From NCBI GenBank assembly GCA_001642005.1, contig LWCA01000032.1, positions 1 through 64,000 on the forward strand: a DNA stretch of 64,000 nt, in the 5' to 3' direction. This stretch comes from Intoshia linei (lineage: Eukaryota; Orthonectida; Rhopaluridae). Position 1 is the first letter of the stretch; each line of letters opens with the position of its first letter. Below, in pieces: positions 46,549 through 64,000 of this stretch. Position numbers and translations under genes: made by a program. A model generated the notes under the pieces. The model was not told the origin of the DNA. It ran no database searches and was given only the letters and a program-made list of their open reading frames with translations.

Positions 46549-49500
46549 TTAAGCAAATAAACAGGTCTGACAACAGATATTTTTGACGTATTCATTTGAG
46601 CACATTTCCATGTTAAACGCTTCACTGCACCTTGTCCATGTATATTCAAATAATATTTCAACATATACTTGTGCATTATCTTCTTCGTAGCATGCTATAA
46701 TTGAAAGTTTAAATTAAACTTTCATTATTACTATATATTCATTATCACATTAAATTAAAATTTATTGGATAATAATAATAATAATAATAATAAATCACAT
46801 AATGAAAACTAATGATTATAATCATTATAAATTATAATTCATAATATTTAAAATTACAAAGTCCACAGTGATCACAAGTTCTTTGACAATTATTGTACAT
46901 TTCCAATCCAAATAATTGATCGTTACACAAGTTTGTTATGTCGGCGCAGTTGCTGTAAACATCAATACATATACCTAAAATTAATCAATTATTCGGAGTG
47001 CATTTATATTTCCAAAAATTATGGTGCGATTAGTTAATTTTTAGTTAAATATTTAATGTCTTTAACTTAAAGATCTAGGATAATAGAAACTCAATAAAAT
47101 CCATTTTTGAAAAGTCAATGAGTATTCCATTCCAACACTATGATATCCACATTATTTTTATTAACTTACTAATTAAAATTTAGTGAAGTAAAATGTCCAC
47201 ATTTTATTTTTATTGACTATGAAAAAATTAATCCATAAATTAAAGTTAATTATTAACAGTAATTAACTTAATAAGTAAATAAAGTCAGTTTCTTAGTTAA
47301 ATTTAAATTGAATAGAGTGGAAATTCGATCGTAAGTATAGCTAATTGCATAATAAATTTCTACAATAATTCTAATAACCAAGACGACTATGAATTTATAA
47401 AAACCATAAAGTAAATTTAGTGCATTATTTAAAAACAGCATGTCAAATTTTAAACAAAAAAGAATTTCTATTTCAATTTCTATTTTTGATAAATTTTCCA
47501 TTATTGAACAAATATTGAAGAAATTTTTTTTGGAATAAAATTTATTATAAATTGATATTATTTTTATCATAAAATCCATGGTTACTATGTATTTGATATT
47601 AATAATAGCATAAATTTCAGAAAAATAAAATTTTAAAAACCTATTTTGTCATTTTCAATGTGATGATATATATTCAGTACCAATTTAATAAATACTTACT
47701 TTAATAAGGCGTCACTTATTCAGATTGAAAATGTTTGTATATGTTAACACGATATGACTGTACCACCTGTAAATTTTTTTAAATTCTAGGTCTGTATTCA
47801 TTAAAAAAAATTAATTTGTGGTTTTGGTACTGGAGATATATTTTTGATTAAATTTAAGTTTATAACACCCGTGGAAAAAACTGTAATTGAAATGTTGACT
47901 TTATAAAATTCTAAGAATGGTAGTTATTGAAATCAACAGTAACACACACATATATCCACTCAAATAAATATTATGAAGAATACATTAATGTAATGTAAAT
48001 GTAATATGCTTAATATACATTGTATATAAGTAAGGATTGATTTATATTATTACATCTTAGCATATACCATTTAAAAGTCATCAGTTAAGATTTAGAATAA
48101 AATTTGAATATTAATGTACATATTTATTACGTACGGTACGCATTTGTAGTTCTCTAAAAATATTGGCCCAGTTATTACGTAAATTTTAGTCGTATATGTT
48201 AAAATTATTTTAAAATTTTTTTGATTTAAAATTACAATTTATCAGTTTTAATATTTCAAAAAATAAATACTTACTATAAATACAAGTTAAACCACAATGC
48301 TTATTCATGAATTCATAATTCAATGTACAAAAATTATTGATTAATTTAAGTTCAGCACACATTTCTTCCGAAGTTGAAAATCCTAAATAAATTAATTTAC
48401 AGATTATACATAGGGTGTTGAAATTTAAAATAAATTAAAAAAATGTTAAAATAAAAATTCGATTTAAATAACAATTAACGGTTGAAAACATACCAAGCGG
48501 TTGTGTAACAGTAGTTATGGGTCCCATTGTAGTAGTTGTGGTTGGTTCTGCAGTTGTTGTAGTCGTGGTCGGGGCTTGTGTTGTTGTGATAGTAGATGGG
48601 GCATCAGTTGTAGTAGTTGTGGTAGGTGGTACAGTCGTTGTAGTTAATGCTTCGGTGGTAGTGGTAGGTGTCACTGTTGTTGTTGTAGTTGGTGCATCCG
48701 TAGTATTAGTTGTGGGTGGCACTGTTGTAGTCGTTGTTGTCGCTTCCTCAGTTGTAGTCGTTGTTGTTGCAGCTTCAGTAGTAGTTGTGGTGGTAGGTGG
48801 CACTGTAGTTGTAGTTGTTGTCTGTTCTTGTGTTGTGGTGGTTGTCGTTGGTGCTGCAGTTGTAGTAGTTGTGGATGTTGATTGAGACGTCGTGGTAGTC
48901 GTTGTTGATACATACACTAAGTTTATATGTACATTGAACATTATGTATTATAATTCAGGCCATTATAAGTTAATAAAATTAATTTTTAATATGTGAATTA
49001 GCATAAAAAAATAAGAATAATGATATTAATTTTATGTATATTAATGAGCTAATTAAAATTTTATAATGTATTTATTTAAATAATGCTAATAAAGTTACAA
49101 AAGTTACAATTTTATTTTAAAAGTTAATGAAGTTACTTTGTACTTTCAAAAGTTTTATTAATTTTAATTACATATTTTACCCTCACAAAAACTAAATTAT
49201 AAAAAGTTCAAAGATTTATTTAAAAATATGGGAAGAAGTTTACCATTGGAAACTTATTGTAGAAATAAAATTGATCAAAATCAAATAAAACAAAATGATA
49301 GAATAAAAAAATATTGCTTCTTTTGAACAATACTTTTTATTATTATTATAATAATTCACTTAATACATAACTGCTGCCTGAAATTAAGAAACTATTGTAG
49401 AAAAGTGCATGAATTCATCACTAGCATGAAATTTTTTAAATTAAAGAATAGGGATGTCAGGGAGCTTTTCCATCACATTGAATATACTCCTAGACCTACG

Positions 49501-51596
49501 TTTCTTAAAACGGGGTGCTTAATGTTTTAAAAAATCGAAATTTTTTAGCACAAAATGTTAAATATTTAACATTGTACCACAATGTAAAAAAATGGCCCTA
49601 ATTATAATTCATATTTATACAAATAAACATATATTGCTAGAGTACTATTACTTTTATTAGTACACTTAAACCACGTCACTTTGGTCTACTGTTTATTAAA
49701 AATTACCACAATGTCCGCACGTTTTAGGACAATAATTAAATAAATCTTCTAGATACATGTCAGACTGACATTGATTAACGTATAGATAGCAAAAGTCTAC
49801 TTTATCTTGACATTCTATTAATTTTATATTTACAGTGTATATTATTGTATATAACAAATATTGCTATTAGAACTTAACACGGACACTACTCTACAATTCT
49901 CACCCACCTTAAATTGTATATTTGACTGCGATACATACATTATCCTTACTTATAAATTAAACATTATAAAGTAAAATATTTAAAAATGTATATCCGTCTA
50001 TTTATTTGTCTGATTGTTCCAGTTTATCTTAGAAAGTAAGAGTAATCTAATTTTAAAAACTTTATATTTCTAGTATAGTTTTTCAAGAGTGTTGTTTTAA
50101 CGCAAATTTAATTTTTAGAAATTGAGTCCTTCAAGATCAAAAACCCCAATTTTCCTTATTTTTTAAATTCAAACCCGTCCTAAAATTATAAAAATTTATT
50201 TTTAGTGTCAAAATCATATAAACGCAATATAATTAACACAAATACACTTAATGAAAAAAGAATAATTATTTTGATGCCAATCAGATTATATATTCCAAGA
50301 TTCTTCTTTTTTTTCTAAAATTCGATCAAATAGTTAACACCCTAGTCCTGACCCATTTTCGATATATTAAAATAGCCGGAAATATTTAAAAAATTTTTTG
50401 TCCGCCCATAATCGTTGCAGGGCTCTCATTCACATAAAAAATGGTTCATACTATTATTAACATAATTGTAAAGAAGGCTGACACAGCAAAATTGAAAATT
50501 TTAATGATCTGAAAAACGTTTATAATCTAAACTTAAATTCTAGAACTACGTCATATGATCAGTAAAAGAATGAAATTTATTTAGTATGTAAAATACTGGA
50601 ATATCTGAAATTTTATGATATTGACGCTAACCGCATACATTGCATGTATCCAGAACCGAACTCATCATCCTCGAAATTCTAAAAAAAATTCGAAAACAAT
50701 GGGTCATGTGAGATAACCCGTAGCCGCTTCTCCACTGTTTTGGATTAGAAATTTTAAATTTGACACACACAACATATATATTATTAATGATATTCAAAAA
50801 TGTAATTTTTAAATTTCGAATTTAAACATCGAAGACTCTGAAAAAGCGTCTCGGAGTACGGTAAGTTCGGTGCTATGTGTGCAATTAAATATAATTAAGT
50901 ACCTTCCGGTGTGTATACTATTTTTGGAACAATCGTATTTTCGGAAGGTGTGCCTAGTATTAATTTAGATCACTATACAATATAAAATAATGTATGTGGT
51001 ATAATTAATAAGTACTTACAATAACCACATGTCAATCTACAATATTTCTCCAAGTTTTCACTATGTTCCGCGTCTTGGCATAAATTTTTATAATCATTAC
51101 ATATATCATACACATCGTGACAGGGTAAAACATTGACTGACGAATTGACCATATCTAATTACAATTATCAAAAAAACGACAAAATTTCATTCGTCATTAG
51201 TCTAATTTTATATATCTTCAAAATATCAATGTAAAATTTCATTATTTTCAAATTTTGCTGAAACATACATATTAAACGTTTTATACATTTCCATTAAAAA
51301 TTATGCGAAAAGTTAAATTCAAACGTCACTCATATGCAGACTGGATGACCACAATTAACTTGTTGATTATCATGAACGTCCAAACTAAGAGTTTCCTTAA
51401 TCAAATACAAAATTTAGTGAAGTGCCTCATTTCGGAGTTTGGAGACATTTTTTATGCAATATTAATAATTACTACATATATTATTATAATAATATTGATT
51501 ACATTATTATAACATAATAAAATGACAAATTAATAAATAAAATATTAATAAACCCATTAGGATGAAAACGGAAACAAAGATTGATTTTGTCCACAT
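46549..51596 (-). CDS. Secreted ShKT-domain protein with Thr-rich mucin tract, 376 aa
   Basis: Exons in gene order: 51554-51596, 51020-51154, 50903-50953, 49707-49814, 48494-48916, 48275-48382, 46858-46974, 46549-46694. Exon 1 is a hydrophobic signal peptide (MWTKSIFVSVFILM). Exons 2, 4, 6, 7 and 8 each encode one ShKT-type module; CHDVYDIC...RLTCGYC and CQDKVDFC...PKTCGHC show the full six-Cys pattern. Exon 5 (residues about 113-253) is almost wholly TTTTT, VPPT and APTT, a dense O-glycosylation tract. Every intron is phase 1. Module 3 (exon 6) lacks the first and last Cys; module 5 has a shifted Cys pattern (ICCQTC) and ends the protein. The layout suggests an extracellular mucin, matrix or cuticle/gut-surface protein. 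Nothing marks it as a toxin. Function unknown; exon 1 is the least certain. Confidence 0.8.
46770..46794. repeat. AAT/ATA microsatellite
   Basis: About eight uninterrupted trinucleotide units of ATA/AAT within the last intron of the ShKT/mucin gene. Confidence 0.8.
47705..48035 (-). mobile_element. Helitron-like fragment, 5' end present
   Basis: Right edge TATATAAGTAAGGA before T is the family 5' end in reverse. The body has GGCGTCACTTATTCAGATTG and CTGTACCACCTGTAAATTT. The CTAG end is missing. In intron 6 of the ShKT/mucin gene. Confidence 0.55.
49943..50210 (+). mobile_element. Helitron-like fragment, 3' end missing
   Basis: Begins TCCTTACTTATAAATTAAAC after A and follows the subfamily seen at 40260 (ATTGAGTCCTTCAAGATCAA), then stops matching near 50210. 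In intron 3 of the ShKT/mucin gene. Confidence 0.5.
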
Positions 51597-52858
51597 GTAA
51601 TATAAATTCATGTTTTAATATATATGTAGCAGTAATTATTTAATAATTATACAAGTGAACGTTACATTTAATTTTAGAGCAATTTTCATTCAAATTAAAT
51701 CATAATATTTTCAGAGCAAAACAAGTTATTCCAATTTCAGTAAATTGTTCCATTCTACTTAATATATTACCCACAACATATATTAATCTTGTAAACTGAT
51801 AAACTGTTATTTGCATGTATATTATAAGTTTAAAAATGAATAAATAATTAGAATTAACCAATAAAACAGAAAATTATCAATAATTTGTATCATGCAAGAT
51901 ACTTTTTAAGTATTTTATTCACATATTATGTAAATATTAGGTTGGCTGTTATGTACTACGTACAAACAGAAGCTAGCTCTAAAAGGATACATTTTTATTC
52001 TACCAAAAAAATATATTCACTTTGAAAATATAACTTAAAAAACTACTATTCATTATTACCAATTCTTTAAAATGGTGGTTCCCAAACTTGTTTCAGGTGG
52101 AACCGTATTATTACATTACTTTTTACTTTAAAGTGAATTATCTCATCTTAATTTTAATTTGTTAACATTTGCGTAAATAGTTTTAACAATAATTGTTATC
52201 TTATTTTGTTTATTTATTAGACAGAATGTGTGTATAATATTAAAAATAAAGTAAAAACAGTCCAATACTAAAAATTGTCATAAAGGTGTGAGTTTTGGAA
52301 ATTGAAATTTATATTATTATATGTAAAAATTGTCATAAATAGCATAAATTCCTAAAAAATAAAATTATAATCCTTACTTATATAATATGCTATGCAATAT
52401 TTGTTTGTGTGTGTGTGCTACCGTTTATTTCAATAACTACCAGTTTTAGAATTTTATAAAGTCCAAATTTACATTCAAAAAAGGGTAATTTGTGGTTTTG
52501 CTCATGAAAATGTATTTTTCTGAGGCTGAGATTTACTACAATATTTATAATTTTAAAACGCGTCCCAGGATTTGATTTATTAAATTTTTGGGCTGATTTT
52601 AGCTGATTCTATTTATAAACAAATGGGCAAATTGAGTTTTTTTCCTGAACGACTTAAATTCTGAAACTAAAAAATAGATATCAATACGCCCTCGAAAAAC
52701 TGTATTATAAACGGGGTTTTTTAAATTCTAAACTGTTTATTTTTTAAATATACGGTAACACATACAGACATTCAATTTTATATAAGTAAAGGATAGTTTG
52801 TCAGACAAAAAAATATAATTCAAAAAGGTTTACATATTTACAAGTACACTGGAATGTA
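51597..52858. other. Divergent spacer between ShKT/mucin and RUVBL2
   Basis: Both genes are transcribed outward from here. Helitron-like copies occupy 51937-52370 (reverse, ends TTAGGTTGGCTGTTATGT on the left) and 52371-52793 (TCCTTACTTATATAATATGC on the left, AAGTAAAGGA on the right, that is two outward-facing 5' ends). The rest is unremarkable. Confidence 0.55.
51937..52370 (-). mobile_element. Helitron-like element, reverse, truncated at its 5' side
   Basis: The 3' end with hairpin (GTTATGTACTACGTACAAAC) is intact and ends in the CTAA variant. It stops exactly where the next copy's TCC starts at 52371, consistent with one element inserted into the other or a recombination joint. Confidence 0.6.
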
Positions 52859-52971
52859 TTTACCATAGTTGTAAATGTTTATCGGCATAGATGTTGGAAT
52901 CAACACAGTAATTTTATAATTCGTTGCATTGTTTTAATAACTTAAAAAATTTGAAAAAAATTAAAGATATA

Positions 52972-52998
<27 letters not shown>
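52859..52998 (+). repeat. Duplicated first-exon/promoter block of RUVBL2, copy 1
   Basis: Contains TTTACCATAGTTGTAAATG at its start and ATGGATTTG|GTAATTT at its end (ATG 52972-52974, donor 52981). The same landmarks in the same order recur at 53421-53545. Confidence 0.6.
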
Positions 52999-63818
<10,820 letters not shown>

Positions 63819-64000
63819 AAACATTTAAAATATATGTATATTTGTCTACATCTGGATTTCGTATGTAATTGCATAACATTCTGTTTGTTTGATTAATTGG
63901 CTTTGTTATCGTTATTAAAATTTCATCATAGACTTGACACTATTTTTTTATGCCAGTAGAATTGACGAACATTTTAATATTAATAATTTCACACATTTAC

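Noticed and set aside
48517-48885. Val/Gly-rich plus-strand frame across the Thr-rich exon
   Set aside because: It is the antisense of the ACN-repeat mucin exon, which has splice sites in matching phase with its neighbours on the minus strand.

Overview
This is nuclear DNA of a multicellular animal. It is strongly A+T-rich, its genes are split by spliceosomal introns (GT...AG, acceptors mostly TTTTAG or ATTTAG), and the recognisable products are animal or general eukaryotic proteins: PMS2, DPH4-like, RMND1, CD2BP2, ethanolamine kinase, an annexin, two acyl-CoA synthetase/4CL-like enzymes, a secreted ShKT/mucin protein and RUVBL2 (reptin). I cannot place the phylum from the sequence. Introns are either very short (33-51 bp) or long and filled with transposon debris.

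Layout. 586-8272 (+) PMS2, 12 exons. 8477-8842 (-) DPH4-like J protein, single exon. 11110-13326 (+) RMND1, 5' exons not found. 14087-15948 (-) CD2BP2. 17198-21470 two degenerate Ty3/Gypsy elements, one inserted at the edge of the other. 23276-27684 (+) ethanolamine kinase. 28628-32383 (-) annexin. 33976-39025 and 39435-43834 (-) a tandem pair of 4CL/luciferase-like acyl-CoA synthetases with the same 11-exon structure. 46549-51596 (-) secreted protein with five ShKT-type modules around a Thr-rich mucin tract. 52972-63818 (+) RUVBL2, 11 exons with a 4.9 kb ninth intron.

Spaces and long introns hold a family of non-autonomous Helitron-like elements (start TCCTTACTTATA, end hairpin plus CTAG), two hAT-type elements with 8-bp target duplications, several TA-flanked palindromic MITEs and a 29-30 bp tandem repeat. 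The genes are unrelated housekeeping and accessory functions (mismatch repair, diphthamide synthesis, mitochondrial translation, splicing, phospholipid synthesis, chromatin remodelling). The tandem acyl-CoA synthetase pair is the only functional cluster.

Exon structures were assembled by eye from splice signals, phase consistency and protein-family similarity. No search or alignment was run.
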